A DNA stretch of 64,000 nucleotides from Candidatus Poribacteria bacterium (GTDB taxonomy: Bacteria; Poribacteria; WGA-4E; WGA-3G), in NCBI GenBank assembly GCA_958295815.1, contig OY282374.1, positions 3,008,856 to 3,072,855 of the forward strand. Reading direction: 5' to 3'. Of this stretch, positions 16,803-27,868 are shown piece by piece. Under the pieces are notes generated by a model. That model had not been told where the DNA came from, searched no databases, and saw only the letters and a list, made by a program, of their open reading frames with translations. Each line of letters begins with the position of its first letter. The first letter of the stretch is position 1. Made by a program: the position numbers and the translations under genes.

Positions 16803-18920
16803 GTGGCGGACAAAAAACAAACTACCCCACATCGCTTGGAATTGCCCCACATGCGAAACATCGGCGTCATGGCACATATTGATGCTGGTAAGACCACTGT
16901 GACCGAGCGGATTTTGTATTATACCGGTAGAGTCTATCGTATCGGTGATGTGGACGATGGCACCACCACTATGGACTGGATGGTGCAAGAGCAGGAACGC
17001 GGCATTACGATTACTGCTGCCGCAACAACCTGCCAATGGAAAAAACATCATATTAATATTATTGATACACCGGGGCATATTGATTTCACCGTCGAAGTTG
17101 AACGTTCTCTTCGCGTACTTGACGGGGCAGTCGCCGTCTTCTGCGCAGTCGGTGGGGTTGAACCCCAATCCGAAACCGTTTGGAGACAAGCAGATAAATA
17201 CGATATACCGAGAATCGCCTTTGTCAATAAGATGGATCGAACCGGAGCCGATTTCTTTCGCACTGTAGAAATGATGGAAGAACGCCTCGGTACTAACGCA
17301 ATTCCGGTGCAGTTACCGATCGGTTCAGCAGAACAGTTCACTGGTATCGTTGATCTTATCTCGATGAAAGGACAGATCTGGAACGTATCTGCAGCCTCTG
17401 GACGTGATGGCAGCCTCATTCAGGAAACCGACATCCCTCAAGAAATGGAAGAGATGGTACACGAATATCGTGAACGGATGTTAGAGTCTATTGCTGATTC
17501 TGATGAAGAACTTCTTCTCAAATACCTTGACGGTGCTGAAATCTCGCCAGAAGAAATTAAGACGGGACTTCGCAATGGTGTAGTCACAGGCAAAATTGTT
17601 CCAGTCCTCTGCGGCACAGCTTTGAAAAACAAAGGTGTTCAGCCACTCTTGGACGGAATTGTTTCTTACCTTCCAGCTCCGACGGACGTGCCGCCGGTAG
17701 CAGGCTTTCACCCAAAGACTGAAGAAGTGGAAGTCCGAGAAGCCAACGAGAACGATCCTTTCTGTGCCTTGGCGTTCAAAATTACGACAGATCCGCACGT
17801 CGGCAAACTGACGTATCTCCGTGTCTACTCTGGCGTCCTCAAGAAAGGGGATACCCTCTACAATAGTAAAACGGGTAAACATGAACGGATTGGACGCTTG
17901 ATGCAGATGCACGCCAACAAACGTGAAGAGCTTGATGCTGTTTACGCAGGCGACATCGCCGCAGCAATCGGATTAAAAGACCTCTCAACCGGTGATACGC
18001 TCTGTGACCCGAAGGAGCATATTATACTCGAAACGATGGTATTCCCGCTTCCGGTAATGGCTGTCGCAGTGGAGCCTCGCACACAATCCGATATCGATAA
18101 ATTGAATCTTGCACTCTCAAAACTTGCCGAAGAAGATCCAACTTTTAAAGTCCATCAAGATCCGGAGACAGGACAAACCTTGCTTTCCGGGATGGGTGAA
18201 CTTCACTTAGAAATCATCGTTGATAGGCTCGTGCGTGAGTTTAATGTTTCAGCGAATGTCGGTAACCCAGAAGTCGCCTATCGGGAAACGATTCTTGATG
18301 CCGTTACATCTGTCGGACGTTTCGTGCGTCAATCTGGTGGTAGAGGTCAATTCGGGCACGTTGTTATTGAAGTAGAACCCCTTGAAAAAGGCACCGGATT
18401 TGAATTTATAGACGGCACTAAAGGCGGTGTTATTCCGCAAGAATACATTCCAGCGGTGCAAAAAGGGATTGAGAACGCCATGAACACGGGGGTCTTAGCA
18501 GGCTATCCCGTCGTTGATGTATCGGTGAAGCTCGTTGATGGTTCACATCACGCTGTTGATTCATCGGAGATGGCTTTCTCCATAGCCGGGTCTATGGCGT
18601 TCAAAGATGCAATGAAGCGTGCTACGCCGACTCTTCTTGAACCGATTATGGATGTTGAGGTCATCGTCCCTGACGAATATCTCGGCAAAGTCATAGGCGA
18701 TCTAAACGCTCGACGCGCACAAATACGTGAAACCGAAGTCCAAGGTAAATCTCGGATCCAGGTCATTCGGACTGATGTGCCTCTTTCAGAAATGTTTGGG
18801 TACGTCAAGACACTTAGATCTCTCACACAAGGTAGAGCTAACTACTCTATGGAATTTTCACACTATAATCAAGTCCCCACCAGTGTAATGGAGGACTTAA
18901 TTTCATCAGCGAAGCGTTAG
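16803..18920 (+). CDS. fusA: Elongation factor G
   Basis: 705 residues from a GTG at 16803, chosen because GAGGAG lies about ten bases before it; an ATG at 16785 overlaps that site and has none of its own. G domain motifs [19 protein letters not shown] and NKMDR are intact, followed by domains II-V with GRGQFGHV. It drives translocation and, with RRF, ribosome recycling. The sequence reads as a normal EF-G1, not a Tet-type or mitochondrial form. Confidence 0.98.
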   Translation: MADKKQTTPHRLELPHMRNIGVMAHIDAGKTTVTERILYYTGRVYRIGDVDDGTTTMDWMVQEQERGITITAAATTCQWKKHHINIIDTPGHIDFTVEVERSLRVLDGAVAVFCAVGGVEPQSETVWRQADKYDIPRIAFVNKMDRTGADFFRTVEMMEERLGTNAIPVQLPIGSAEQFTGIVDLISMKGQIWNVSAASGRDGSLIQETDIPQEMEEMVHEYRERMLESIADSDEELLLKYLDGAEISPEEIKTGLRNGVVTGKIVPVLCGTALKNKGVQPLLDGIVSYLPAPTDVPPVAGFHPKTEEVEVREANENDPFCALAFKITTDPHVGKLTYLRVYSGVLKKGDTLYNSKTGKHERIGRLMQMHANKREELDAVYAGDIAAAIGLKDLSTGDTLCDPKEHIILETMVFPLPVMAVAVEPRTQSDIDKLNLALSKLAEEDPTFKVHQDPETGQTLLSGMGELHLEIIVDRLVREFNVSANVGNPEVAYRETILDAVTSVGRFVRQSGGRGQFGHVVIEVEPLEKGTGFEFIDGTKGGVIPQEYIPAVQKGIENAMNTGVLAGYPVVDVSVKLVDGSHHAVDSSEMAFSIAGSMAFKDAMKRATPTLLEPIMDVEVIVPDEYLGKVIGDLNARRAQIRETEVQGKSRIQVIRTDVPLSEMFGYVKTLRSLTQGRANYSMEFSHYNQVPTSVMEDLISSAKR

Positions 18921-18930
18921 GTATTTGTCA

Positions 18931-18976
18931 TGTGCCCGAACTGTAAGAGTGTTAATTCTTCTTATAAGCGGGCACA
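18931..18976 (+). promoter_or_regulatory. Long stem-loop between fusA and tuf
   Basis: TGTGCCCG (18931-18938) pairs with CGGGCACA (18969-18976); TAAGA and TCTTA can pair inside. No T-run follows, so it is not a plain terminator. The 220 bases between fusA and tuf hold no gene; the structure may stabilise or process the tuf message. Confidence 0.5.
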
Positions 18977-19140
18977 GTGTTTGATTAAATGAAACCGTTA
19001 GCCATACGCCAGCGCGTTTGGGTAACTTATAAAAACGGGATACGCAGTTTTAAGACAAAATTGTACGTCTATAGTGAATGCACTGAAAACCGCGTTGACA
19101 ATACCCGAAACAACACAATTTTATTGGAGCTCGGAGAAAA

Positions 19141-20349
19141 ATGGCTAAGGAAACGTTTGAAAGGACTAAGCCACACGTCAATATTGGAACAATCGGCCAC
19201 GTTGACCACGGTAAGACAACCCTCACGGCAGCGATTACCATGGTACTCTCCAACCTTGCTGACGAAGATTACGTCATGGAATATGACGAAATCGACAAAG
19301 CACCTGAAGAGAAAGAGCGTGGTATTACGATTAATACAGCGCACGTGGAATATGAAACTGAGAATCGTCACTACGCACACGTTGATTGCCCTGGGCACGC
19401 CGACTATATCAAAAATATGATTACAGGCGCAGCGCAGATGGACGGTGCTATTCTCGTCGTGTCTGCTGCTGACGGTCCCATGCCGCAAACGCGTGAACAC
19501 GTACTGCTTGCTCGGCAGGTAAACGTGCCGTCTCTCGTCGTTTACCTTAACAAGGCTGACATGGTTGATGATGAAGAGCTTCTCGAACTCGTTGAACTGG
19601 AAGTTCGTGAATTGCTAAGCGTTTATGAGTTCCCCGGTGATGATATTCCTGTCGTCATAGGGTCTGCTCTTCAAGCGTATGAGGAAATGGAAGGCGGCGG
19701 CGATCCAAATAGCGACACCTGTGCATCGATCCTTGAACTCATGGCAGCTGTTGATGATTATATCCCAGAACCCGTACGCGACATCGAAAAACCGTTCTTG
19801 ATGCCGATTGAAGATATTTTTACCATTAGCGGACGCGGGACAGTCGTTACAGGACGGGTCGAACGTGGTATCGTTGAAGTCGGGAATACCGTTGAAATCG
19901 TAGGTTTGCGCGAGACCCAAAGCACCGTTGTTACCGGTGTTGAAATGTTCCGTAAACTTCTCAACGAGGGACGCGCTGGCGACAATATCGGCGCACTGAT
20001 ACGTGGTGTTGACCGTGATGACGTCGAACGCGGTCAAGTGTTGGCAATTCCAGGTACTGTTCAACCTCATACTAAATTTGAAGCCGAAGCCTACATTCTT
20101 ACGAAAGACGAAGGCGGACGCCACAATCCATTCTTTAGCGGATACCGTCCACAGTTCTATTTCCGGACAACCGACGTAACCGGACAGATGGATTTGCCTG
20201 AAGGCATCGAAATGATTATGCCCGGAGACAATGCACAGATTACCGTTGAACTGTCTAAACCGATCGCAATGGAGGAACAACTCCGATTTGCGATTCGTGA
20301 AGGCGGACAAACTATCGGTGCCGGTGTTGTCTCCAAAATTCTTGAGTAA
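19141..20349 (+). CDS. tuf: Elongation factor Tu
   Basis: 402 residues. [23 protein letters not shown] and NKAD (Cys of the usual NKCD is Ala) are present, with domains II and III complete. It carries aminoacyl-tRNA to the ribosome. The start ATG follows GGAGCTCGGAGAAAA. A strong terminator follows, so tuf closes the str unit. Only one tuf copy is visible here. Confidence 0.98.
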   Translation: MAKETFERTKPHVNIGTIGHVDHGKTTLTAAITMVLSNLADEDYVMEYDEIDKAPEEKERGITINTAHVEYETENRHYAHVDCPGHADYIKNMITGAAQMDGAILVVSAADGPMPQTREHVLLARQVNVPSLVVYLNKADMVDDEELLELVELEVRELLSVYEFPGDDIPVVIGSALQAYEEMEGGGDPNSDTCASILELMAAVDDYIPEPVRDIEKPFLMPIEDIFTISGRGTVVTGRVERGIVEVGNTVEIVGLRETQSTVVTGVEMFRKLLNEGRAGDNIGALIRGVDRDDVERGQVLAIPGTVQPHTKFEAEAYILTKDEGGRHNPFFSGYRPQFYFRTTDVTGQMDLPEGIEMIMPGDNAQITVELSKPIAMEEQLRFAIREGGQTIGAGVVSKILE

Positions 20350-20355
20350 TAGATT

Positions 20356-20381
20356 GGGCGGAACTACGGTTCCGCCCTTTT
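20356..20381 (+). terminator. Intrinsic terminator after tuf
   Basis: GGGCGGAAC (20356-20364) pairs with GTTCCGCCC (20369-20377), loop TACG, then four T. It separates str from the S10 genes; no clear promoter is seen before rpsJ, so read-through may be used. Confidence 0.85.
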
Positions 20382-20476
20382 AAACGCATCAGCAGAGCGA
20401 CTTTGGACATCTACTCTGAAATCTAAGTCAACCCGTAAATCCACTGTTCTCTGCTTGATGAAGGCGATACCAAAAG

Positions 20477-20788
20477 ATGGACAATCAAAAAATTCGGATC
20501 CGACTCAGAGCGTTTGACTATCGGTTGTTAGACCTGTGGTCAAAGCAGATAGCGGATACCGCAAAACGTACAGGTGCAGCTGTTTCTGGTCCGATTCCAT
20601 TGCCGACAAAAAAGCATCTCTATACCGTTCAACGTTCGACCTTTACAGACAAGAAATCGCGTGAACAATTTGAGATGCGGATTCATAAACGTCTGCTGGA
20701 TATCTCAGAGACTACACCTAAAACCGTTGATGATTTGATGCGGTTGGACCTGCCTGCAGGTGTTGATGTCAAAATTACGCTGTTGTAG
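20477..20788 (+). CDS. rpsJ: 30S ribosomal protein S10
   Basis: 103 residues. [32 protein letters not shown] and HKRLLDI are typical. Besides its ribosomal role S10 (NusE) joins antitermination complexes. The first gene of the S10 set; its ribosome site is weak. The 118 bases to rplC contain a hairpin GGAGAA/TTCTCC. Confidence 0.98.
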   Translation: MDNQKIRIRLRAFDYRLLDLWSKQIADTAKRTGAAVSGPIPLPTKKHLYTVQRSTFTDKKSREQFEMRIHKRLLDISETTPKTVDDLMRLDLPAGVDVKITLL

Positions 20789-20906
20789 TCGGAGAAATGA
20801 TTGTTCTCCGCTCCGACGGTTTGGAAACCACAACGCATGCATCCAAAAAAAATGAATAGGTGTCTGGGGTTGGTTTGCAAATCCCATAGGAGGGGAGTGA
20901 GAGAAA

Positions 20907-21548
20907 ATGATTAATGGAATTATAGGCCGTAAAGTCGGCATGACGCAAGTCTTTGAGGATTCAGGAAAAGCGATACCTGTTACTGTTATTCAAGCAGGTC
21001 CCTGCCCAATCGTCCAACTTAAAACAAAAGAAAAAGACGGATATCAGGCGGTTCAGTTGGGTTTCGGTGAGCAGAAAGAAAATCGTACGAATAGCCCCAA
21101 ACGTGGACACTTCGCAAAAGCTGGAGTGGATCCGGCATTCGTGCTACGTGAATTTCGGGTGCAGAGTCTTGAGGATCTATCCTTAGGAAGTATTGTTGAT
21201 GCCAGTCTCTTTTCTGAAGGTGATCTCGTTGACGTAACGGGTACCTCAAAAGGACGTGGTTTCACAGGTGTCGTGAAACGCTGGAAATTCGCCGGTGGTA
21301 AGAAAAGCCACGGCGGTGAGCAAGACCTGCGTCGCCCTGGCTCTATCGGGGCAAGTGCAACGCCATCTCGTGTTTTTAAAGGGAAACGGATGGCAGGTCG
21401 CTACGGTGCGAAACGACAAACTATCCAAAATCTACCCGTAATTCAAGCTGATGCCGAGCGCAACCTATTGGTCGTAAAAGGAGCTGTTCCCGGTCCACCT
21501 AACGGTTTCCTCCTGATTAAAAAGGCATCTAAAGCACTCAGTGCATAG
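20907..21548 (+). CDS. rplC: 50S ribosomal protein L3
   Basis: 213 residues. GRKVGMTQVFEDSGKAIPVTV, the GKGFxG-like SKGRGFTGVVKRW, and the extended loop SIGASATPSRVFKGKRMAGRYG that reaches the peptidyl transferase centre are all present. AGGAGG-like AGGAGGGG lies 15 bases before the ATG, with GAGAG nearer. Confidence 0.98.
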   Translation: MINGIIGRKVGMTQVFEDSGKAIPVTVIQAGPCPIVQLKTKEKDGYQAVQLGFGEQKENRTNSPKRGHFAKAGVDPAFVLREFRVQSLEDLSLGSIVDASLFSEGDLVDVTGTSKGRGFTGVVKRWKFAGGKKSHGGEQDLRRPGSIGASATPSRVFKGKRMAGRYGAKRQTIQNLPVIQADAERNLLVVKGAVPGPPNGFLLIKKASKALSA

Positions 21549-21601
21549 GTCGGCAAGTATTTATTTTTCAACAATTGCCGAGAGGAAGCAAAGAGACAAA
21601 T

Positions 21602-22249
21602 ATGTCAACTTTAGACGTACACAGCAGGTCCGGGGATGTCCTTCGTGAAAAGCAATTAGCTGATGCATTTACCGATGCTGAGGTGAACGGTCCTGTCATT
21701 CACCAGTGTGTTGTTGCCTACCTTGCCAATCAGCGGCAAGGCACTGCATCAACAAAGACTCGCAGTGATGTCAAGGGCAGTGGAAGAAAACTCTATCGCC
21801 AAAAGGGAACCGGTAGAGCACGTGTTGGACACGCTAAATCCCCAATTCGAGTCCATGGCGGTGTTGCATTTGGACCAAAACCGCGCAGCTACCGGCAGTA
21901 TACCCCAAAACGGGTCCGCCGGCTCGGACTCCACAGCGCACTCGCAGACAGGTTCCAGAATCAGCAGTGCCTTCTTGTCGAAGACTTTACGCTTGAGCGT
22001 CCACGCACTAAAGATATGGTCGACATGCTACAAGCCGTCAAAGCGCAAGGCAAGGTATTGTTCGTCCTTGATGAACCTAACCAGAACATTCATCTGTCTG
22101 TGAGGAACATTCCTAAAGTTAATACCTGCACATGGAATGCGCTCAATGTTTACCAAGTTATGTGGCACGACACATTAGTAATTACCGAGACAGCTGCTGA
22201 AAAATTGGAAGCCAAGTTCCTCAATACCGATTCAGAGGCAGAAGGATAA
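21602..22249 (+). CDS. rplD: 50S ribosomal protein L4
   Basis: 215 residues from ATG 21602; an in-frame TTG at 21575 would add nine residues unlike L4. The exit-tunnel loop ([31 protein letters not shown]) is intact. In E. coli L4 represses its own operon. Five bases separate it from rplW. Confidence 0.97.
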   Translation: MSTLDVHSRSGDVLREKQLADAFTDAEVNGPVIHQCVVAYLANQRQGTASTKTRSDVKGSGRKLYRQKGTGRARVGHAKSPIRVHGGVAFGPKPRSYRQYTPKRVRRLGLHSALADRFQNQQCLLVEDFTLERPRTKDMVDMLQAVKAQGKVLFVLDEPNQNIHLSVRNIPKVNTCTWNALNVYQVMWHDTLVITETAAEKLEAKFLNTDSEAEG

Positions 22250-22254
22250 GACTG

Positions 22255-22554
22255 ATGAAGGACGTATATCAGGTTATATTACAACCGCTGATTACAGAGA
22301 AAAGCACCATTCTTCGCGATGATAATAAGTATGTTTTCATCGTGGATCGAAGTGCAACGAAACCTCAGATTCGTCAAGCTGCGGAGGAATTGTTCGATAT
22401 TCAAGGGGATATCCTCAAAATTCGCACAATGCGCGTTCGTGGTAAGCCCAAAGGCAAGATGTTGCGTTACCAACGCGGACGTAGACCGCATTGGAAAAAA
22501 GCTATTATTACGCTCAGAGAAGGCGCGACGATCCAGGCTTTTGAAACCATATAG
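22255..22554 (+). CDS. rplW: 50S ribosomal protein L23
   Basis: 99 residues, normal. QVILQPLITEKS, YVFIVDRSATKPQIRQAAEELF and the basic RVRGKPKGKMLRYQRGRRP loop are typical. L23 is the docking site for trigger factor and SRP at the tunnel exit. AGAAGGA ahead of the ATG lies in the end of rplD. Confidence 0.98.
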   Translation: MKDVYQVILQPLITEKSTILRDDNKYVFIVDRSATKPQIRQAAEELFDIQGDILKIRTMRVRGKPKGKMLRYQRGRRPHWKKAIITLREGATIQAFETI

Positions 22555-22577
22555 AATAAGTAAATAAGGAACTCACA

Positions 22578-23399
22578 GTGCCTAAAACATATTCACCTGT
22601 AACCCCAAGTCGCCGGTTTATGACCGGCTATACCTTTGAAGAGATTACCCGCAACAAACCGGAAAAGTCTCTCGTCAAAGGCAGCAAACAGATGGCTGGG
22701 CGGAACTCCCACGGTCGCCTAACGGTGAGACGTCGTGGTGGCGGACACAAGCGTAGATATCGCGTTATCGATTTCAAACGTGATAAATTTGGTGTGCCAG
22801 CTAAAGTCGCTGCTATTGAATATGATCCAAACCGCTCCGCACATATAGCACTCCTCCATTATGTTGATGGAGAGAAACGATATATCCTTGCGCCAGTCGG
22901 TGTCCAAGTCGGTGACATGTTAAGCTCAGGCGCAGATGCAGAAATTCGGGTTGGCAACGCCTTGCCTCTTGAAAGAATTCCGCTCGGCTCTTCAATCCAT
23001 AATATAGAAATGCGCCCCGGTAAAGGCGGACAACTCGTACGGAGTGCGGGTGCCGCTGCACAGTTGGTTGACAGAGAGGGGAAGTACGCACGTATTCAGC
23101 TGCCCTCAGGTGAGATTCGGCTTGTTCCTGTGAAAGGTATGGCAACGCTCGGACAGGTCGGCAACACCAGCCAAGTTGTTATCGGCAAAGCAGGTCGCTC
23201 GAGATGGCTTGGAAAACGTCCGAAGGTTAGAGGCGTGGCGATGAACCCAATTGACCATCCGCATGGTGGCGGTGAAGGAAAAAGTTCCGGTGGTAGACAT
23301 CCGGTCACACCATGGGGTTTTCCGACCAAAGGGTATAAGACTCGAAACCCGAAGAAGAAATCGGGGCAATACATTTTCGGAAAACGGAAAGGGAGATAG
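22578..23399 (+). CDS. rplB: 50S ribosomal protein L2
   Basis: 273 residues from a GTG at 22578 with AAGGA upstream. [22 protein letters not shown], the domain around [19 protein letters not shown], and the C-terminal [14 protein letters not shown] with its conserved His near the peptidyl transferase centre are intact. Confidence 0.98.
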   Translation: MPKTYSPVTPSRRFMTGYTFEEITRNKPEKSLVKGSKQMAGRNSHGRLTVRRRGGGHKRRYRVIDFKRDKFGVPAKVAAIEYDPNRSAHIALLHYVDGEKRYILAPVGVQVGDMLSSGADAEIRVGNALPLERIPLGSSIHNIEMRPGKGGQLVRSAGAAAQLVDREGKYARIQLPSGEIRLVPVKGMATLGQVGNTSQVVIGKAGRSRWLGKRPKVRGVAMNPIDHPHGGGEGKSSGGRHPVTPWGFPTKGYKTRNPKKKSGQYIFGKRKGR

Positions 23400-23460
23400 T
23401 CCTTTTCTTGACTACTTCATTCCGCAAGGGCTTTATGTCTACAAGATAGAGGAGAACATA

Positions 23461-23730
23461 ATGGCACGTTCTGTCAAAAAGGGACCTTACATAGACCCGA
23501 AACTCGTTAAGAAAATAGATGCTATGGAACGTTCTGGCAGCAAACGGGTAATTCGCACATGGTCCCGCCGGTCAATGATAACCCCTGAGTTGGTAGGGCA
23601 TACTTTAGCAATTTACAATGGGAAAAAGTTTTTTCCAGTGTATATTACTGAGAATATGGTCGGACACAAACTCGGCGAATTCTCGCCAACTCGAACTTTC
23701 CGTTCTCACTCTAGTGGGGGTGGTAGATAG
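23461..23730 (+). CDS. rpsS: 30S ribosomal protein S19
   Basis: 89 residues from ATG 23461 with GAGGAG upstream; the open frame reaches further back into rplB, but S19 starts [12 protein letters not shown] as here. [22 protein letters not shown] and [16 protein letters not shown] are the usual core. 125 bases to rplV hold no gene. Confidence 0.98.
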   Translation: MARSVKKGPYIDPKLVKKIDAMERSGSKRVIRTWSRRSMITPELVGHTLAIYNGKKFFPVYITENMVGHKLGEFSPTRTFRSHSSGGGR

Positions 23731-23855
23731 TTTTGTGATAGCCTTCATCGTAGATGGTAGGGGTCTGCATGTCCTGTTTAGTATTCGGAGATGTGCATGA
23801 GTATCTTGCTAAGCGTACGATGAAATTAGAAACATGCTTTTATTAGGAGACACTG

Positions 23856-24209
23856 ATGGAAGCCAGATCGAAGATTAGGAACGCATCGGTTGCACCGCGG
23901 AAAGCCCGCTTGGTAGCCGATCTCGTCCGTAATCAATATGTTGAGGATGCGTTAAGTCAACTGCGCTTTACGCATAAAGCCGCATCCCCTATAATTTACA
24001 AGCTGATTCAATCAGCTGCTGCTAACGCGCAATATCAAGATCCGAACGTTGACATCGCAGAATTATACGTCAAAGAGATTCGGGTTGATGAGGGGGTTAC
24101 GCGGAAATGGATACGGCCCCGGGCGAGAGGTATGGCGAATCGGATTCTAAAACGCAGCAGCCATATCACCGTCGTCGTCGATGAGGAGAGTACTGAGAAT
24201 GGTGAGTAA
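23856..24209 (+). CDS. rplV: 50S ribosomal protein L22
   Basis: 117 residues. ASVAPRKARLVADLVRNQYVEDAL, the IQSAAANAQ helix and the tunnel-wall hairpin GVTRKWIRPRARGMANRILKRSSHI are typical, with no sign of macrolide-type insertions. AGGAG upstream of ATG. Confidence 0.98.
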   Translation: MEARSKIRNASVAPRKARLVADLVRNQYVEDALSQLRFTHKAASPIIYKLIQSAAANAQYQDPNVDIAELYVKEIRVDEGVTRKWIRPRARGMANRILKRSSHITVVVDEESTENGE

Positions 24210-24291
24210 CGGCGTGTACATTTACACAGCACCATCCCAGACAACTCAGCCTCCACGTCGAGAACGGGGAAGAGTCTGACAGGAGGTTTGT

Positions 24292-25209
24292 GTGGGACAA
24301 AAAACTCACCCGCGTGGATTGCGCTTAGGAATCATTGAGACGTGGGATTCAAAATGGTACAGCGAACGAGATTACGCAAAGTGGCTCCATGAAGATTTTC
24401 AGATTCAGGATTTCGTCAAGGAGCAGCTCGCGCGCGCTGGGATTTCGCGCGTTGAAGTTGAGCGTGTCGCAGACCGGTGTAGTATTAATATCCATACGGC
24501 GCGTCCAGGAATCGTCATTGGTCGCCGTGGAGCAGAGGCTGAAAAATTACAAGCATTACTCGAGAAGCACGTTGGATGCCCAGTGCGGATTAATGTTTCG
24601 GAAATTAGAGATCCCGAATTAGATGCCCAACTTGTATCCGAAGCTGTCGCAACCCAGATAGAACGCCGCGCAAGCTTTAAACAGGTCATGCGGCGGAATA
24701 TCACAAGTTCGATTCAGGCTGGTGCATTGGGTGTTAAAATCATGGTGAGTGGGCGACTTGATGGCAAAGAAATCGCACGCTCCGAATCTAGTCTTGAGGG
24801 ACGCGTCCCCCTTCATACGCTCAGAGCCGATGTTGACTACGGGTTTACCGAAGCAAATACAACATACGGTAAAATAGGGGTCAAAACGTGGATTTTCAAA
24901 GGCGAAATTATTGGAGTCCCGGATAAATTAAAAGGCGAGCCATCTGGACGTCGTCAACCCGGACGTCGTGAAGACACCGGCTCCCAACGTTCAGAACGAC
25001 GCCAAGGGGACAGACGTTCTGGTCAAGGGGGACGTTCCGGTCAAGGCGCACGTTCTGGTCAAGGGGGACGCTCCGGTCAAGGGGGACGCTCCGGTCAAGG
25101 GGGACGCTCCGGTCAAGGGGGACGCTCCGGTCAATCAGGACAACAGGGTAGAGGAAGAGGACGGCGCGGACAAGGTCGCGGCCGTAGCGACTCCCAAAGA
25201 GATTCGTAG
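24292..25209 (+). CDS. rpsC: 30S ribosomal protein S3 with RSGQGG-repeat tail
   Basis: 305 residues from a GTG at 24292 (AGGAGG upstream). The S3 core, with KH domain ([15 protein letters not shown]) and C-terminal [29 protein letters not shown] and [11 protein letters not shown], ends near residue 212. About 90 further residues follow: an RR/Q-rich linker, seven tandem six-residue repeats (RSGQGG, one with A, last RSGQSG) and a [11 protein letters not shown] end. This RGG-like tail is strongly basic and disordered; S3 is usually 210-240 residues. It sits at the mRNA entry site, so an RNA-binding role is plausible. Confidence 0.96.
   Translation: MGQKTHPRGLRLGIIETWDSKWYSERDYAKWLHEDFQIQDFVKEQLARAGISRVEVERVADRCSINIHTARPGIVIGRRGAEAEKLQALLEKHVGCPVRINVSEIRDPELDAQLVSEAVATQIERRASFKQVMRRNITSSIQAGALGVKIMVSGRLDGKEIARSESSLEGRVPLHTLRADVDYGFTEANTTYGKIGVKTWIFKGEIIGVPDKLKGEPSGRRQPGRREDTGSQRSERRQGDRRSGQGGRSGQGARSGQGGRSGQGGRSGQGGRSGQGGRSGQSGQQGRGRGRRGQGRGRSDSQRDS
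25015..25140 (+). repeat. 18-bp tandem repeats inside rpsC
   Basis: Seven units of 18 bases encode RSGQGG/A. The last four copies are almost identical (GGACGCTCCGGTCAAGGG), suggesting recent slippage expansion. Confidence 0.9.
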
Positions 25210-25243
25210 CTTCACTGATACATTTATTAAGGAGACATTTAAG

Positions 25244-25657
25244 GTGTTAATGCCCAAACGCGTAATGCACCGAAATGTGCATCGCGGAAAACGCCGTGGA
25301 AAACCTGTCCGAGGTTCAAAAATTAGCTTCGGCGAATACGGCTTACAAGCAATGGAAGCTGGCTGGATTACAAGCAATCAGATCGAGTCCGCTCGTGTCG
25401 CTATTACCCGGCATGTACGCCGGGGCGGAAAACTTTGGATCAAAGTCTTTCCGCATAAGCCAGTTAGTAAAAAACCTGCTGAAACGCGTATGGGGAGTGG
25501 TAAAAAAGGTCCCCCTGAATTTTGGGTTGCTGTCGTCAAACCCGGCAGAATCCTTTATGAATTAAGTGGCGTTTCGCTTGAAGATGCAAAAGGGGCGTTT
25601 GAACGAGCCGCCCACAAATTGCCAGTCAAGACTAAATTTGTTGCACGGAATGAGTAA
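25244..25657 (+). CDS. rplP: 50S ribosomal protein L16
   Basis: 137 residues from a GTG at 25244: AAGGAG lies nine bases before it and the protein then begins M-L-M-P-K-R, matching the L16 start. A long open frame upstream reads through the rpsC repeats out of frame and is not real. GRGKP-like [21 protein letters not shown] and [18 protein letters not shown] are typical. L16 helps place tRNA in the A site. Confidence 0.97.
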   Translation: MLMPKRVMHRNVHRGKRRGKPVRGSKISFGEYGLQAMEAGWITSNQIESARVAITRHVRRGGKLWIKVFPHKPVSKKPAETRMGSGKKGPPEFWVAVVKPGRILYELSGVSLEDAKGAFERAAHKLPVKTKFVARNE

Positions 25658-25741
25658 TTTCGTCTGCGACTCCGGTTGGAGAGAGTACCGATGCCAGATA
25701 CGGCGCGGTAGTTTGGACAACAGACAAGGAGAATCGGAAAA

Positions 25742-25930
25742 ATGAAAGCGGATGAACTACGCGGTAAGACAACTGAGGAATTAGAAGGTGAACTACAGTC
25801 TCTGAAGGAGACTCTCTTCAACCAGAGGTTCCGAAGTGTCTTAGGACAACAAGAGGACACAACACGTATCGGTAAAATTCGCAAAGACATCGCACGTGTG
25901 AAAACTGTCCTGCAAGGACGTTCACAATAA
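25742..25930 (+). CDS. rpmC: 50S ribosomal protein L29
   Basis: 62 residues, two-helix L29: ELRGKTTEELEGELQSLKET, LFNQRF and RIRKDIARVKT-type end. AAGGAG upstream. Confidence 0.96.
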   Translation: MKADELRGKTTEELEGELQSLKETLFNQRFRSVLGQQEDTTRIGKIRKDIARVKTVLQGRSQ

Positions 25931-26061
25931 ACGGAAGTTGCGCAGTAAGGGTGCTTGACTGAACCGAGCCTAAACAAGGTAGAGTTTCATCAAACTTCCA
26001 GCACTCTCTGATTCTGAAACGCATTCGAGATAATAGGTCTTAGTTGGTTTGGAGGATAAAG

Positions 26062-26337
26062 TTGAACGAGGAAAGGCGAAGACATCGCAAATTCCGGACA
26101 GGTCTTGTTACAAGTAACAGTATGGATAAGACTGTTTCTGTTTCGCTTGTGCGGCGTTATCAACATCCCCTTTACAAAAAGGTAGTTCGGAAAACGAAGA
26201 AAATTCTGGCTCACGATGAACAGAATAATTGCAATGTCGGTGATGTGGTACAGGTTGTTGAAACCCGACCGCTGAGTCGTCATAAACGGTGGCGGGTCCA
26301 AGCGATAGTGAGCTCGGTGCAACCCGCAGATGATTAA
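26062..26337 (+). CDS. rpsQ: 30S ribosomal protein S17
   Basis: 91 residues from a TTG at 26062 with TGGAGGA just upstream. [37 protein letters not shown] and [20 protein letters not shown] are the usual OB-fold blocks. An earlier TTG (26044) would place the ribosome site inside the gene. Confidence 0.96.
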   Translation: MNEERRRHRKFRTGLVTSNSMDKTVSVSLVRRYQHPLYKKVVRKTKKILAHDEQNNCNVGDVVQVVETRPLSRHKRWRVQAIVSSVQPADD

Positions 26338-26492
26338 GTGCCGCTATAACAAGTCTGCGTCGTTTTTATTACCTATATGGAGCGAGAGGTGCGACAGCAG
26401 CGGTTCGGCACTTGGTTGAGAAGGAAGGGTTTCATCCCTACTCTGATGTTTCCAAAGCCGATGGTTTTGAAATGCTGGAGGAGGATACAAAA

Positions 26493-26861
26493 ATGGTTCA
26501 ATCATACACTCGATTAACCTGTGCCGACAATACTGGCGCAAGGAAATTAATGTGCATTAGTGTGTTAGGCGGAACCCGTCGTCGCTATGCCCGCGTAGGC
26601 GATGTGATTGTGGCAAGCATCAAAGAGGCAACACCTAATACATCGGTGAAAGCGGGTGAAGTTGTTCGCGCAGTTATTGTACGCACTACCAAAGAGTATC
26701 GGCGCGCAGATGGTTCTTATATCAAATTCGACCAGAATGCAGCGGTTCTCATCGACCCACAGAACCAACCGCGCGGTACACGTATCTTCGGACCCGTCGC
26801 GCGTGAACTCAGAGAGAAGGCGTTCACCCGAATTGTCTCGCTCGCCCCTGAGGTTATTTAG
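26493..26861 (+). CDS. rplN: 50S ribosomal protein L14
   Basis: 122 residues, the exact usual length, from ATG 26493 behind [55 protein letters not shown] and the end [16 protein letters not shown] are typical. The 155 bases before it hold no gene. Confidence 0.98.
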   Translation: MVQSYTRLTCADNTGARKLMCISVLGGTRRRYARVGDVIVASIKEATPNTSVKAGEVVRAVIVRTTKEYRRADGSYIKFDQNAAVLIDPQNQPRGTRIFGPVARELREKAFTRIVSLAPEVI

Positions 26862-26871
26862 GAGGACAATT

Positions 26872-27105
26872 GTGGCACAACGAAAACTGCATATTAAGAA
26901 AAATGACACAGTCGTAGTTCTCAGTGGGCAAGACCGCGGGAAACAAGGCGTCGTCTTAGAGGTGTTCCCCGAGAAACAACGTGCAGTTGTTGAGGGGGTT
27001 CACATTGTTATACGCCACCTCCGTCCAAATCAGGCGGGACAAGGTGGAATCGTTGAACGCGAAGGCACTATTCACGTTTCTAACCTCAAGAAGGTTGATG
27101 CCTAA
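26872..27105 (+). CDS. rplX: 50S ribosomal protein L24, short form
   Basis: 77 residues from a GTG at 26872, with AGGAGG seven bases upstream, ten bases after rpl[22 protein letters not shown] is the KOW motif, and [20 protein letters not shown] and IHVSNL follow. Most bacterial L24 proteins are about 100 residues; this one stops right after [10 protein letters not shown] and lacks the usual C-terminal part that follows VDP. Confidence 0.95.
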   Translation: MAQRKLHIKKNDTVVVLSGQDRGKQGVVLEVFPEKQRAVVEGVHIVIRHLRPNQAGQGGIVEREGTIHVSNLKKVDA

Positions 27106-27194
27106 GCGGAACAGAACACTCTGGAGACTTGTAAGCAACGTCCACTTCTAACGCGTATCGCACAGAATATCAATCTTTATAGGATATTAGGCTC

Positions 27195-27734
27195 ATGAGC
27201 CCATTCAAAGAATTTTATCAAGCGGAAGTCATGCCAGCATTACTAAATCAGTTTGGATACGGAAATGTGATGCAGATTCCGCAATTGGACAAAATCACAC
27301 TTAATATTGGAGTAGGGGCGGCGATTCAGAACCCGAAGGCATTAGAAGATGCTGTCGAAGAGTTGACCCTCATCGCCGGGCAACGCGCTATCATCACTCA
27401 CGCCAAAAAGTCTGTTTCTGCCTTTAAAGTCAGAGAGGGGATGGCAATCGGATGCAAAGTTACCCTAAGACGTGAACGCATGTATGAGTTCTATAATCGT
27501 CTTGTTAACGTCGTCCTCCCCCAGATTCGGGATTTTCGCGGGGTATCACCTGACGCTTTTGATGGTCGCGGTAATTACTCCATCGGACTCACCGAACAGT
27601 TAATCTTTCCGGAAATCGATTACGACCGAGTGAGCGATATTCGCGGACTGAATATAACCGTTGTTACGACTGCACCAACCGACGAAGAAGGAAGCGAGTT
27701 GTTACGATTGTTGGGAATGCCGTTCCGAGAATAG
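27195..27734 (+). CDS. rplE: 50S ribosomal protein L5
   Basis: 179 residues, normal. [21 protein letters not shown], the [22 protein letters not shown] loop and the closing [21 protein letters not shown] are typical. It binds 5S rRNA and contacts the P-site tRNA. The gap of 134 bases to rpsZ holds no gene. Confidence 0.98.
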   Translation: MSPFKEFYQAEVMPALLNQFGYGNVMQIPQLDKITLNIGVGAAIQNPKALEDAVEELTLIAGQRAIITHAKKSVSAFKVREGMAIGCKVTLRRERMYEFYNRLVNVVLPQIRDFRGVSPDAFDGRGNYSIGLTEQLIFPEIDYDRVSDIRGLNITVVTTAPTDEEGSELLRLLGMPFRE

Positions 27735-27868
27735 ATAGATTCGTAACCCGGAATGAGGACTTGCCCTGAACAACCTCGCCGGTTTCGCTCTATTCACCAG
27801 TCAAATTCCGATTTCCGCTGACATGTTCAAAACAAACGTCACGGATAACACGGAAAGGAGTATTCAGG

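Noticed and set aside
23251..23460. Extended S19 start
   Set aside because: It overlaps rplB; S19 begins with the [12 protein letters not shown] segment at 23461, behind GAGGAG.
24968..25243. Long N-terminal extension of rplP
   Set aside because: This frame only reads the rpsC tandem repeats out of phase; L16 homology begins at the GTG at 25244, which has a ribosome site.
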